A stretch of DNA of 64,000 bases, taken from positions 1 to 64,000 of the forward strand of contig JAGVVD010000011.1 in NCBI GenBank assembly GCA_019135865.1, written 5' to 3'. The position numbers were made by a program, and so were the translations under genes. The first letter of the stretch is position 1. Each line of letters begins with the position of its first letter. Below, piece after piece: positions 47,439 through 55,127 of this stretch. Under the pieces are notes generated by a model. It was not told the DNA's origin. It saw only the letters and a list, made by a program, of their open reading frames with translations, and searched no databases. This DNA comes from Elusimicrobiota bacterium. Its GTDB lineage: Bacteria > Elusimicrobiota > Elusimicrobia > Elusimicrobiales > UBA9959.

Positions 47439-48101
47439 ATGGCCGACATCGATTTTCTTTCGGAGCTGCATAAAAAGACGAAAAGGGACTACGTGGCGCG
47501 GGTGACCGAGTACCCTAAGGCGGACGCCATCGCCATCGCCAAGCGCTACGACCGGGAATACTGGGACGGCGACAGGAAGTTCGGTTTCGGCGGCTACAGC
47601 TACGACGGACGCTGGAACCCGGTCGCCGCGAAAATGGCGAGGCATTACGGCCTCAAGAGCGGCGACAGCGTGCTGGACGTTGGCTGCGGCAAGGCTTTCC
47701 TCCTCTACGGCTTCACGCAGGCCGTTCCCGGCGTCTCGGTGCGCGGGCTGGACATCTCCTCCTACGCGGTGGAGAACGCCAAGGAGGAGGTGCGGCCTTT
47801 CCTGGAGGTGGGCGACGCCAGGAAGCTGCCTTATCCCGACAAGTCCTTCGACCTGGTCGTCTCCCTGAACACGCTGCACAACCTCTACATCTACGACCTC
47901 TTCGACGCGATAAGGGAGATAGAGCGCGTCGGGCGGAAGGACAAGTACATCGTGGTGGAGTCCTACCGCAGCGAGGCCGAGAAGGTGAACATGATGTACT
48001 GGGTGCTCACCGGCGAGTGCTTCTTCTCCGTGAAGGAGTGGGAGTGGATCTTCAAGCAGTGCGGCTATACCGGCGACTATTCCTTCATCTACTTCGAGTG
48101 A
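47439..48101 (+). CDS. SAM-dependent methyltransferase (class I)
   Basis: 220 residues. Motif I VLDVGCGKAFLLYGF is near residue 75, followed by GLDISSYAVENAKEE and LPYPDKSFDLVVSLNTLHNL. The ~65-residue N-terminal segment (YDREYWDGDRKFGFGGYSYDGRW) is distinctive. It may O- or C-methylate a sugar, or an acceptor carried by the locus. Starts 6 nt after the transketolase pair. Confidence 0.85.
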   Translation: MADIDFLSELHKKTKRDYVARVTEYPKADAIAIAKRYDREYWDGDRKFGFGGYSYDGRWNPVAAKMARHYGLKSGDSVLDVGCGKAFLLYGFTQAVPGVSVRGLDISSYAVENAKEEVRPFLEVGDARKLPYPDKSFDLVVSLNTLHNLYIYDLFDAIREIERVGRKDKYIVVESYRSEAEKVNMMYWVLTGECFFSVKEWEWIFKQCGYTGDYSFIYFE

Positions 48102-48111
48102 GGTCCCGAAC

Positions 48112-49158
48112 GTGAGAACAAAAGCGGCCATCCTGGTCGAGCAGCGCAAGCCGCTCGTGATAGACGAGATCGAGGTCCCCGCGCTCAAGTACGGGCAGGT
48201 CCTGGTGCGGATCGCCTACAGCGGGATCTGCGGGTCCCAGCTCGGCGAGGCCGACGGCGTAAAAGGGCCGGACAAATTCCTGCCCCACCTGCTGGGCCAC
48301 GAGGCCGGCGGGACGGTGCTGGAGACCGGCGAGGGCGTGACGAAGGTGCGCCGGGACGACAAGGTGGTCCTCCACTGGATGAAGGGGGACGGGATAAATT
48401 CTCCGACCCCGAGCTACGGCTGGGGGGGGCGGACGGTCAACGCCGGCTGGGTCACCACTTTCAACGAACTGGCGGTGGTCTCCGAGAACAGGGTCACCGC
48501 GATGCCCGCCGGCGGCGACATGAGGACGGCGCCGCTGTTCGGTTGCGCCATTCCCACGGGTTTCGGCGTGGTGAACAACGACGCACGGCTGAAACTGGGC
48601 GAATCGCTGGTCGTCTACGGCGCCGGCGGGGTCGGCCTGAGCGCCGTCCTCGCCGCCTCGCTCTCTTCCGCCCACCCCGTGATCGCCGTGGACGTCTCCG
48701 ACGAGAAACTGGCGCTGGCCGGCAAATTCGGCGCCGCTCACCTGGTGAACGCCAGAAAAGAGGACGCGGAGGCCGCGGTGCGGAAGCTCCTCGGCGCGGG
48801 CGGCGCCGACGCGGTGGTGGACACCACCGGCGATCCGGGGGTGATCGAAAAGGCCTACGGCCTCACGTCCGCCAGGGGCCGCACCATACTGGTGGGCGTG
48901 CCCAGGAAAGGCAACGACATCAGTATCTATTCCCTGCCGCTGCATTTCGGCAAAAGGCTTTCCGGCTCCTACGGCGGGGGGATCGACCCTTCCTACGATA
49001 TCCCCAGGTACATGGCCCTCTGCGCGCGCAAGAACATCGAGCTCTCCGGCATGATCTCGGCCGTCTTCCCCCTCGACGACATCAACACGGCCTTCGAGGA
49101 ACTGCGCGGCGGCCGGATAGCGGGACGCTGCCTGCTGGATATGGGGGCCGCGGGATGA
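48112..49158 (+). CDS. Zinc-dependent (MDR) alcohol/polyol dehydrogenase
   Basis: 348 residues. Catalytic zinc ligands appear in GICGSQLGE, LLGHEAGGTV and FGCAIPTGFGVV; the NAD motif is VYGAGGVGLSAVLAA. The four-cysteine structural zinc loop of classical ADHs is missing (HWMKGDGINSPTPSYGWGG instead). Likely oxidises or reduces a sugar or sugar-derived alcohol. GTG start, 10 nt after the methyltransferase; overlaps the next gene by 4 nt. Confidence 0.85.
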   Translation: MRTKAAILVEQRKPLVIDEIEVPALKYGQVLVRIAYSGICGSQLGEADGVKGPDKFLPHLLGHEAGGTVLETGEGVTKVRRDDKVVLHWMKGDGINSPTPSYGWGGRTVNAGWVTTFNELAVVSENRVTAMPAGGDMRTAPLFGCAIPTGFGVVNNDARLKLGESLVVYGAGGVGLSAVLAASLSSAHPVIAVDVSDEKLALAGKFGAAHLVNARKEDAEAAVRKLLGAGGADAVVDTTGDPGVIEKAYGLTSARGRTILVGVPRKGNDISIYSLPLHFGKRLSGSYGGGIDPSYDIPRYMALCARKNIELSGMISAVFPLDDINTAFEELRGGRIAGRCLLDMGAAG

Positions 49159-50141
49159 AAAAAGTCTGCGTGATAGGCAGCAATTCCTTTTCCGGCGGCG
49201 ACTTCATAGACCTGCTGCTGGAGAACGGCTACGAGGTGGCCGGGGTCAGCCGGTCCGAGGAGAAGTCGGGCGTTTTCCTGCCTTATAAAAGGCACGGGAC
49301 GCAGCGCTTCCGGTTCCACAGGCTGGACCTCAACAGGGACAAGGACGGGCTTTTCGGCCTCCTGTCGGAGTTCAGGCCGGACTACGTCGTCAATTTCGCG
49401 GCGCAGAGCGAGGTCGCGCCCAGCTGGGCGAACCCCGGACAGTGGTTCAGGACCAACGCCGTCGCCGTGGCCGACCTGGGCGATTTCCTGCGCAAGCAGA
49501 GCTGGCTGAAAAAGTACGTGCATATCTCCTCGCCCGAGGTCTACGGCACCTGCGTCGGCACGGTGAAGGAGGACGCCCCGCTCAACCCGAGCACTCCCTA
49601 CGCCGCCTCCAAGGCCGCCGGAGACCTTTTCCTGTTCACGCTCGTCAAGAATTACGGTTTCCCCCTGGTCATGATCCGCGCCACCAACGTCTACGGCGCC
49701 CGCCAGCAGCTCTTCAAGATAATCCCGAGGACCGTCATCTCCATAAAGTCGGGCAGGACCGTCGAACTGCACGGCGGCGGGAAAGCGGTGAAATCGTACA
49801 TCCACATACGGGACGTATCGCGCGGCGAACTGAGCGCCATGGAGTCCGGCAGGCCGGGACTGATCTACCACCTCTCCCCGGACGCGGGAATATCGGTGAG
49901 GGACCTGGTCGGGAAGATCTGCGCCAGGATGGGCGCCGACTTCGGAGCGGTCACCCGGGCGACGGGGGAAAGGCCCGGGCAGGACGCCGCCTACGTCATA
50001 GACTCCGGCCGGGCCCGGGGCGAATTCGGCTGGAAGCCGGAGATATCGCTGGAGGAAGGCCTCGGGGAAGTCGTGGACTGGGTCGAAAAAGAATGGGAGG
50101 AGATACGCCGGCTGCCGCTGGAGTACGCGCACAAAGAATGA
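49155..50141 (+). CDS. NDP-sugar 4,6-dehydratase-like SDR
   Basis: 328 residues. PDYVVNFAAQSEVAPSWANPGQWFRTNAVAVADL, ISSPEVYG and YAASKAAGDLF are close to RmlB/GDP-mannose dehydratase style enzymes. The Gly-rich motif is GSNSFSGGDF rather than GGAGFIG. A 4,6-dehydratase would allow 6-deoxy sugar formation. Start overlaps the dehydrogenase stop. Confidence 0.82.
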   Translation: MKKVCVIGSNSFSGGDFIDLLLENGYEVAGVSRSEEKSGVFLPYKRHGTQRFRFHRLDLNRDKDGLFGLLSEFRPDYVVNFAAQSEVAPSWANPGQWFRTNAVAVADLGDFLRKQSWLKKYVHISSPEVYGTCVGTVKEDAPLNPSTPYAASKAAGDLFLFTLVKNYGFPLVMIRATNVYGARQQLFKIIPRTVISIKSGRTVELHGGGKAVKSYIHIRDVSRGELSAMESGRPGLIYHLSPDAGISVRDLVGKICARMGADFGAVTRATGERPGQDAAYVIDSGRARGEFGWKPEISLEEGLGEVVDWVEKEWEEIRRLPLEYAHKE

Positions 50142-50818
50142 AAGGAAAAGAACGGAAAAGATGGAACGCGGCCGTGGGCCTGATCGACAGGGGCGAGGCC
50201 AGGCTGGGAAGGTATTTCTCCTACCAGGTGCTGCATAACACCAGGCACCTGGTCTTCGCGCTCTCCAGGTACAAGTTCGCCGCCAAGATGCTGCCGGGGC
50301 CCCGCAAGCCCTCCGTGCTGGAGCTGGGCTGCAGCGAAGGTGTGGGCACCCTTATCCTGGCCGAGCGGGCGGCCTCGGTGACCGCGGTGGACTTCGACGC
50401 CGCGTCGGTGGACTGGGCCGGGAAGAACATCGGGAACGGGAAGATCAAGTTCATCGCCGGGGATTTTCTCGGCAGGACCTACGGGCGGTTCGACGCCGCG
50501 GTCTCCATAGACGTGATAGAGCATATCCCCCGCGCGAAGACCGGGCTTTTCATGCGCACCCTCGCGGGCAACCTCGCCCCCGGCGGCTTCTGCGTAGTGG
50601 GAACGCCGAACAAGACCGCGGACCGTTACGCCTCGCCGGAGAGCCGCAAGGGCCACGTCAACACCTTCACGGCGGAAAGGCTGAGGGCGACCTTTTCACG
50701 CTATTTCAGGAACGTCTTCCTGTTCGGGATGAACGACGAGGTGCTCCATACCGGCTTCGAGCCGATGTGCCAGTATCTCTTCGTCCTGGCCTGCGGTCCG
50801 CTGCGCCGCCGCCCATGA
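50138..50818 (+). CDS. SAM-dependent methyltransferase (class I, second)
   Basis: 226 residues. VLELGCSEGVGTLILAERAASVTAVDFD is motif I/II, and FDAAVSIDVIEHIPRAKTGLFMRTLAGNLAPGG follows the UbiE/Coq5-like pattern. HNTRHLVFALSRYKFAAKML near the N-terminus is a feature of methyltransferases found in sugar loci. Substrate unknown. ATGA overlaps on both sides. Confidence 0.85.
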   Translation: MKGKERKRWNAAVGLIDRGEARLGRYFSYQVLHNTRHLVFALSRYKFAAKMLPGPRKPSVLELGCSEGVGTLILAERAASVTAVDFDAASVDWAGKNIGNGKIKFIAGDFLGRTYGRFDAAVSIDVIEHIPRAKTGLFMRTLAGNLAPGGFCVVGTPNKTADRYASPESRKGHVNTFTAERLRATFSRYFRNVFLFGMNDEVLHTGFEPMCQYLFVLACGPLRRRP

Positions 50819-51681
50819 TAACGGTTTTCGGGGCCTCGGGTCTTATCGGCCGGCATATACTGGAACTCTGCGCCTCCGATCGCGTCCCGGCCGCGGGGAC
50901 CTGCTTCCGGAAAAATGTCCCGGGGCTCGTCCGCTGCGACCTGGCCGGGTCCCCGGAAGAGGCGGCCTCCGCCGCCGGGGAAGGTCCCGGACGCGCCATC
51001 ATAGCCGTCGGCGCCGGCGGCGTGGACCGGTACCGCGCGCACCCGGCCGGGGCCGCCGCCCTGAACGCAGGTATCATAAGGCTGCTGGCCCTGCTGCGGG
51101 ACAGGGGGATAGTGCCGGCGCTACTCTCCTCGGACTATGTTTTCGAAGGGGTTTCGGGCGGGTACAGGGAGGACTCCCCGGCCCGGCCTACGACGGAGTA
51201 CGGCCGCAGGAAGAGGGAACTCGAGGAGTGGGTCCTGGCCAACCTGCGCGAATACAGGATAATCAGGCTGGGCAAGGTCTACGGCTACGCGCCCGGGGAC
51301 GGCACCCTGCTGACGGATATTTTCGACAGGCTCTCCCGGGGCGAGGTCTTCCGCGCGGCCGTCGACCAGATGGTGGCCCCGACCTCGGTCAGGGACGCCG
51401 CGCGCGGCATACTGGCGATAACGCTGGGCGCGGAGAGCGGCGTCTTCCACGTCTCCTCCCCCGAGGTACGCAGCCGCTACGACCTGGCCGACTCGGTCCG
51501 CCGCGCCCTGGGCCGCGGCCCGGAACTCGTGGAGCGCGTCCGGCTGGAGGACCTGTCTTTCGGCGAGCGCCGGCCGGCGGACACCACCATGAACGCGGAC
51601 GCCACCTCCGCCCGTTTCGGGCTTTCCTACAGGCCGCTGGGGACGGAGCTGGCCGCCATCTCCGCTCTCTACGGCGGGTGA
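50815..51681 (+). CDS. dTDP-4-dehydrorhamnose reductase-like SDR (RmlD family)
   Basis: 288 residues. ITVFGASGLIGRHIL, LLSSDYVFEGVSGGYREDSPARPTTEYGRRKRELEEWV and RLGKVYG follow the RmlD pattern. It would reduce a 4-keto NDP-sugar produced by the dehydratase two genes upstream. Overlaps the methyltransferase by 4 nt. Confidence 0.85.
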   Translation: MITVFGASGLIGRHILELCASDRVPAAGTCFRKNVPGLVRCDLAGSPEEAASAAGEGPGRAIIAVGAGGVDRYRAHPAGAAALNAGIIRLLALLRDRGIVPALLSSDYVFEGVSGGYREDSPARPTTEYGRRKRELEEWVLANLREYRIIRLGKVYGYAPGDGTLLTDIFDRLSRGEVFRAAVDQMVAPTSVRDAARGILAITLGAESGVFHVSSPEVRSRYDLADSVRRALGRGPELVERVRLEDLSFGERRPADTTMNADATSARFGLSYRPLGTELAAISALYGG

Positions 51682-51694
51682 GGCAGGAAGCACT

Positions 51695-52639
51695 ATGACC
51701 GCTCCTTCGCTCTCCGTCATCCTGCCCAACTTCAACCACGCGCATTACCTGCGCGGGGCGCTGCCGGCCATCCTGGAGCAATCCTTCCCCTGCCGGGAGC
51801 TTATCGTCGTGGACGACGGGTCCACCGACGACAGCGTGGCCGTGGTGGAAGCGCTGGCCGCGGCGTATCCGGAAATACGGCTGGTGAAAAGTCCGCGCAA
51901 CGAGGGGGTCGTGGCCGCGCTGGAGAAGGGCTGGGCGCTGGCCACCGGCGAGTACGTCTGCCTGCCCGCCGCGGACGACCTGCTGCTGCCCGGCCTGTTC
52001 GAAAAAGCGATGAGGCTGCTCAGCGAGCACCCTTCGGCCGGCCTGTGCGTCTGCGACGTCTTTACGGAGGAAGGGTCCGGGAAACGCGGCCTGAGCAGGC
52101 GGAGGCTGTGCAGGGAGGCCCGCTATATCCCGCCGGAGGAACTGGCGGGGCTCATGAGGAGCAGGACGGTCTATCTTTCCGGGCTCGGCGCCATTTTCAG
52201 GAAGAGCGTCCTGGAGGAGACTGGTTTCCTGCCGGAACTGAAATGGAGCAGCGACAGGATCTACTCGACCGTCGCCGCCCTGCGGCACGGCCTCTGCTGC
52301 CTCCCGGAACCGCTGGCCGTGTTCCGCCTCAGGGGCGATTCGTACAGCGCGGCCGGCCTGTCGGACCTCGAAGCGCACGGAGAGGTCATCGGGCGGACGC
52401 TGGACCTGCTGAGCGGGGAAGCCTATGCCGACGTCCTGCCGGTCTTCAGGCGCTCCTCCGCGCTGGCGAGTTTCGAGATGCCGCTCCTTTTTTTCCTGGC
52501 TTTCAGGCCCCGCTATCTCCGGTTCCTTACCCCCAACCTGGTCTGGCGGATACTCTGCGGTTCCATACGCAGGACCCTGGCGGGGCTCGCGCCCGAAGCT
52601 CTCAGGCGCTTTTACCGGCGTCTTCCGGGGCGGGGCTGA
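51695..52639 (+). CDS. Family 2 glycosyltransferase
   Basis: 314 residues. GT-A fold motifs: SVILPNFNHAHYLRGAL, IVVDDGSTDDS and the metal DxD-like LPAADDLLLPG. It probably transfers the sugar made by this locus. The C-terminal ~70 residues contain a short hydrophobic stretch. Its 3' end overlaps the convergent flippase gene by 38 nt. It is the only glycosyltransferase in the locus; no Wzy polymerase or initiating transferase is visible. Confidence 0.9.
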   Translation: MTAPSLSVILPNFNHAHYLRGALPAILEQSFPCRELIVVDDGSTDDSVAVVEALAAAYPEIRLVKSPRNEGVVAALEKGWALATGEYVCLPAADDLLLPGLFEKAMRLLSEHPSAGLCVCDVFTEEGSGKRGLSRRRLCREARYIPPEELAGLMRSRTVYLSGLGAIFRKSVLEETGFLPELKWSSDRIYSTVAALRHGLCCLPEPLAVFRLRGDSYSAAGLSDLEAHGEVIGRTLDLLSGEAYADVLPVFRRSSALASFEMPLLFFLAFRPRYLRFLTPNLVWRILCGSIRRTLAGLAPEALRRFYRRLPGRG

Positions 52640-53918
52640 CGGGGGGACCTTCCATATAGAGTCTCCTGGCCCGGAAATACCAGGCTATGGTCAGCGCGTA
52701 AGTGGCGATGAAAGAGACCGCGGCTCCCCGGACCCCGAGCGGCGGTATGAGCAGCAGGCACCCCGCCAGGTTCAGCAGCCCTGCGGCCCAGGAAGCGAAC
52801 ATGAAGGGCCTGGCGACGCTGATGCCCTCGGAGAACAGGATATGCGCCAGGGAGTTCTGCACCATCGTCAGCGCGCCTGCGGCTGAAAAAAGCAGCAGGA
52901 GCGCGGGGTCCAGCCTGTATTGCGCCCTGCCCATGAGGGTCACTACCGCGGCCCCCCCGGCCAGGAACAGCAGCAGCGCCGCCGGGAACAGCCGCAGCCA
53001 GGTCCTTACCGCCAGGGCCCAGAGCCTCCCGCGATTGGTGCTGGCCGAAGCCTTGGGAAAAAGCACGGTACCCACCGTGTGTCCCAGATAAGCGGCGATA
53101 TTTATAGTGGCCATGTAATAGGCCGCGTACACGCCCACTTCCCCCGGCGCCAGGTAGGCGTTGAGCACCAGGGCCTGCACGTTGAGAAGGAAGAAAGAGG
53201 ACAGCCCGCCCCCGAACGAATAGGCGCTGAAGCCGAGGATGGTCCCGGCCCCGCTCCTGTCCGGCAGGGCCGGTCTCGTCCGCAGCCCCGCCCGGACGGC
53301 CAGTAAAAGCCCTACGCCCCCGAAAGCGGCGATATAGGAAAAGGCCATGGCCTTGTAGGTCCTGCCCATCAGGAAGAACCCGCCGAAGAACACCGCGGCC
53401 ATGACCAGGCTGAACGCGATCTCTCCCAGCCCTCTCAGCGAAAAAGAGCCTTCGGCCTGCAGCGTCCCGGCGGCTATCAGGAATATGCCGGTGGCGAGGG
53501 CGTAGGAGAGGGAGAGGGTCATCATTTCGGGCGTGACCCCCAGGAAAGAGGACAGCCGCTCCCGCTCCAGCAGCACGACGAGCGCTGTCAGCGAGGCCAT
53601 GACCGCGAAGGCGGCCCCGGCCAGGGTGAAGGTCGCGTTCCTCCGGGCCGGCTCGACGCCGTAGCGCACGATCGCGTTGTTGAGCCCGAACAGCATGAAC
53701 GGGGCCAGCGCCGCGCCGGCCGAGACCATGACGCTTATCTTCCCGTACTCGTCCGGCCCCAGCAGCCTTCCGGCCATGATGTTGACGAGGGCGGAGATCA
53801 CTTTCGCCGCGGCGAAGGTGAAGCCTATCCAGCCGAGGTTCCTCACGAACCTGTTCGCGCCCTCGTCGGGATATTCTCCCGTCAGTCCATGGTACAGGCG
53901 GTCGGCCAGGGGCTTCAT
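52602..53918 (-). CDS. Oligosaccharide flippase (Wzx/MATE-like)
   Basis: 438 residues with about 12-14 hydrophobic segments. The pattern NLGWIGFTFAAAKVISALVNIMAGRLLGPDEYGKISV is the N-terminus of polysaccharide biosynthesis/flippase proteins. It would move a lipid-linked glycan across the inner membrane. It is the only clear reverse-strand protein gene in the window, converging on and overlapping the GT2 gene by 38 nt. No Shine-Dalgarno; a TATAAT box is 7 nt before its ATG. Confidence 0.9.
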   Translation of the reverse strand: MKPLADRLYHGLTGEYPDEGANRFVRNLGWIGFTFAAAKVISALVNIMAGRLLGPDEYGKISVMVSAGAALAPFMLFGLNNAIVRYGVEPARRNATFTLAGAAFAVMASLTALVVLLERERLSSFLGVTPEMMTLSLSYALATGIFLIAAGTLQAEGSFSLRGLGEIAFSLVMAAVFFGGFFLMGRTYKAMAFSYIAAFGGVGLLLAVRAGLRTRPALPDRSGAGTILGFSAYSFGGGLSSFFLLNVQALVLNAYLAPGEVGVYAAYYMATINIAAYLGHTVGTVLFPKASASTNRGRLWALAVRTWLRLFPAALLLFLAGGAAVVTLMGRAQYRLDPALLLLFSAAGALTMVQNSLAHILFSEGISVARPFMFASWAAGLLNLAGCLLLIPPLGVRGAAVSFIATYALTIAWYFRARRLYMEGPPVSPAPEDAGKSA

Positions 53919-53925
53919 GGATTGA

Positions 53926-53931
53926 ATTATA
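53926..53931 (-). promoter_or_regulatory. Predicted -10 box of the flippase gene (leaderless)
   Basis: Perfect TATAAT on the minus strand, 7 nt before the flippase ATG at 53918, so the transcript should start next to the start codon. No -35 consensus is visible. Confidence 0.55.
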
Positions 53932-53973
53932 GCGGTTTTTGGCGGGGGCCGGGCCGCCGGCCGGCAAATTTAT

Positions 53974-53979
53974 TACAAT
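53974..53979 (+). promoter_or_regulatory. Possible -10 box of the 54023 gene
   Basis: TACAAT within an AT-rich island (53967-53980), diverging from the flippase promoter. The leader to the ATG at 54023 would be ~37 nt and contains GAGGAGG, a strong Shine-Dalgarno. Confidence 0.45.
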
Positions 53980-54022
53980 AGGGGCGCGGCCCCGCGGCGG
54001 GCGCCGCGAGGAGGACGGGTCT

Positions 54023-54679
54023 ATGGGGAAGAAGATCTTCTGGCTGCTGGTCGTTCTTGCGGGGGCCTACTGCGCCCTGCTTTACAGTCCCGACTTCCTT
54101 TTCAAGCATTCCGTCGAACATCGCGGTTTCCATCTGCGGTCGGCCGAGCCGCTGGAGAAACCGTACGGGGAGCTCCTCGACAAGGTCGCCGAGCGGCTGG
54201 AGGCTACCCGCCTCTATTCGCCGGGCAGGGAATTCAAGGTCTACCTGGCGGGCCCCGGTTCCCTCTACGTCCTGCTGACCCCTTTCTGCGGGGACGGGAA
54301 AGGGTGCACCTATGGCATGCTGGCCGACAGGATCGTCCTGCCCTTCAGGACCCCGGAGGAGGCCGGCCTGCCCCTGCTGGTCCGCCAGACGCTCTATGAC
54401 CTGCTCCAGGAGAAGCTCCGGCCGCTGGAATACGCTTTCCTGAAGGACTGGAAACTGGAGGGCTACGCCGAGAGCGTCGGCGGCGAGAGCGTCGGTTACA
54501 CGCCGTCCGCGGTCTGCGGCAGGGACGACGTACCTGAGGATTTCCGCCTGCTCCTGGAGAAACGCCTGGTGGTGGAACTGCTCATGACCGACGAGAAGAT
54601 AGGCATAATGGCGCTGCTGAAAGGGCCGTACGCCTACGAGCCGGCCAAAGCACGCATGACGCAGAGGTATTGCCAATGA
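54023..54679 (+). CDS. Membrane-anchored protein, degenerate gluzincin-like
   Basis: 218 residues. One N-terminal membrane helix (about 4-22), then an extracytoplasmic domain. LLVRQTLYDLLQEKLRPLEYAFLKDWKLEGYAESVGG resembles peptidase-MA-type proteins in which HExxH is followed by WxxEGxAEYV; the histidine pair is missing here, so it is likely not a zinc peptidase. The ATG behind GAGGAGG is preferred over an upstream TTG. Overlaps the next gene (ATGA). Function unknown. Confidence 0.6.
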   Translation: MGKKIFWLLVVLAGAYCALLYSPDFLFKHSVEHRGFHLRSAEPLEKPYGELLDKVAERLEATRLYSPGREFKVYLAGPGSLYVLLTPFCGDGKGCTYGMLADRIVLPFRTPEEAGLPLLVRQTLYDLLQEKLRPLEYAFLKDWKLEGYAESVGGESVGYTPSAVCGRDDVPEDFRLLLEKRLVVELLMTDEKIGIMALLKGPYAYEPAKARMTQRYCQ

Positions 54680-54888
54680 GCGTCGCGGACGTCGCCTACT
54701 ACGGAGTGTTCGGCGAACCGCTGTTCAAGGCGGTCGGCCTGGCCGCCGCCGCGGCCTTCCTCTCGGCGGCCTCGGTGCCGCTGCTCAACAGGCGCGGCGC
54801 CCGCGTCCCGATGAAATTCCATTCCCGGCTCGCCTGGACCGGCCTGCTGCTGGCCGCGGTCCACATCGGCCTGGTGTTCTTCTCCTGA
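54676..54888 (+). CDS. Small two-helix membrane protein with H-x13-H
   Basis: 70 residues. Two hydrophobic helices (about 18-38 and 53-69). The second contains FHSRLAWTGLLLAAVHIG: two histidines 14 residues apart on one helix, the spacing used for bis-heme ligation in ferric-reductase-like b-type cytochromes. A heme-binding dimer is possible but unproven. Coupled to the previous gene by ATGA; followed by a terminator. Confidence 0.65.
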   Translation: MSVADVAYYGVFGEPLFKAVGLAAAAAFLSAASVPLLNRRGARVPMKFHSRLAWTGLLLAAVHIGLVFFS

Positions 54889-54932
54889 GCCCGCGGGCCC
54901 GTCCGTCGCCCCGCTCTCCCTCCGCATCGATA

Positions 54933-54956
54933 AAAACCCCGCTTTCGCGGGGTTTT
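54933..54956. terminator. Bidirectional terminator
   Basis: AAAACCCCGC / GCGGGGTTTT with a TTTC loop. It has A- and T-runs on both sides and so can end both the + strand small membrane-protein unit and the minus-strand tRNA-Ser transcript, whose 3' end is 7 nt away. Confidence 0.95.
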
Positions 54957-54962
54957 GAATAT

Positions 54963-55053
54963 TGGCGGAGGGAGTGGGATTCGAACCCACGGTACGGGTT
55001 AACCGTACACCGGTTTTCAAGACCGGCGCCTTAAACCGCTCGGCCATCCCTCC
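54963..55053 (-). tRNA. tRNA-Ser (anticodon UGA)
   Basis: 91 nt including an encoded CCA. On the minus strand the acceptor GGAGGGA pairs with TCCCTCC, the anticodon loop CTTGAAA carries TGA, and the long variable arm (GTACGGTTAACCCGTAC) is typical of serine tRNA. The T arm is GTGGGTTCGAATCCCAC. It reads UCA (and by wobble other UCN codons). Divergent from glmM. Confidence 0.98.
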
Positions 55054-55061
55054 AGCCTCAG

Positions 55062-55067
55062 ATTATA
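55062..55067 (-). promoter_or_regulatory. Predicted -10 box of tRNA-Ser
   Basis: Perfect TATAAT on the minus strand, 8 nt before the tRNA 5' end, leaving essentially no 5' leader. No clear -35 hexamer. Confidence 0.55.
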
Positions 55068-55112
55068 CAAAACGCCGGAGGCGGGGGATTCCGGCCATTT
55101 ATTGTTAAATGA

Positions 55113-55118
55113 TATAAT
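55113..55118 (+). promoter_or_regulatory. Predicted -10 box of glmM
   Basis: Perfect TATAAT, 9 nt before the glmM ATG at 55128; expected start about 55125. TTCCGG at 55089-55094 is a poor -35 at 18-nt spacing. No Shine-Dalgarno. Confidence 0.6.
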
Positions 55119-55127
55119 AACGGGTTC

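Noticed and set aside
53939-54022. A TTG start for the 54023 gene
   Set aside because: It lies upstream of the predicted -10 box and the added residues precede a clear membrane anchor; the ATG has a strong Shine-Dalgarno.
54963-55053. tRNA-Ser as an integration site for the sugar locus
   Set aside because: Its 3' end faces the locus, but I found no repeat of the tRNA 3' end near 39730 and no integrase, so a tRNA-targeted island is unsupported.
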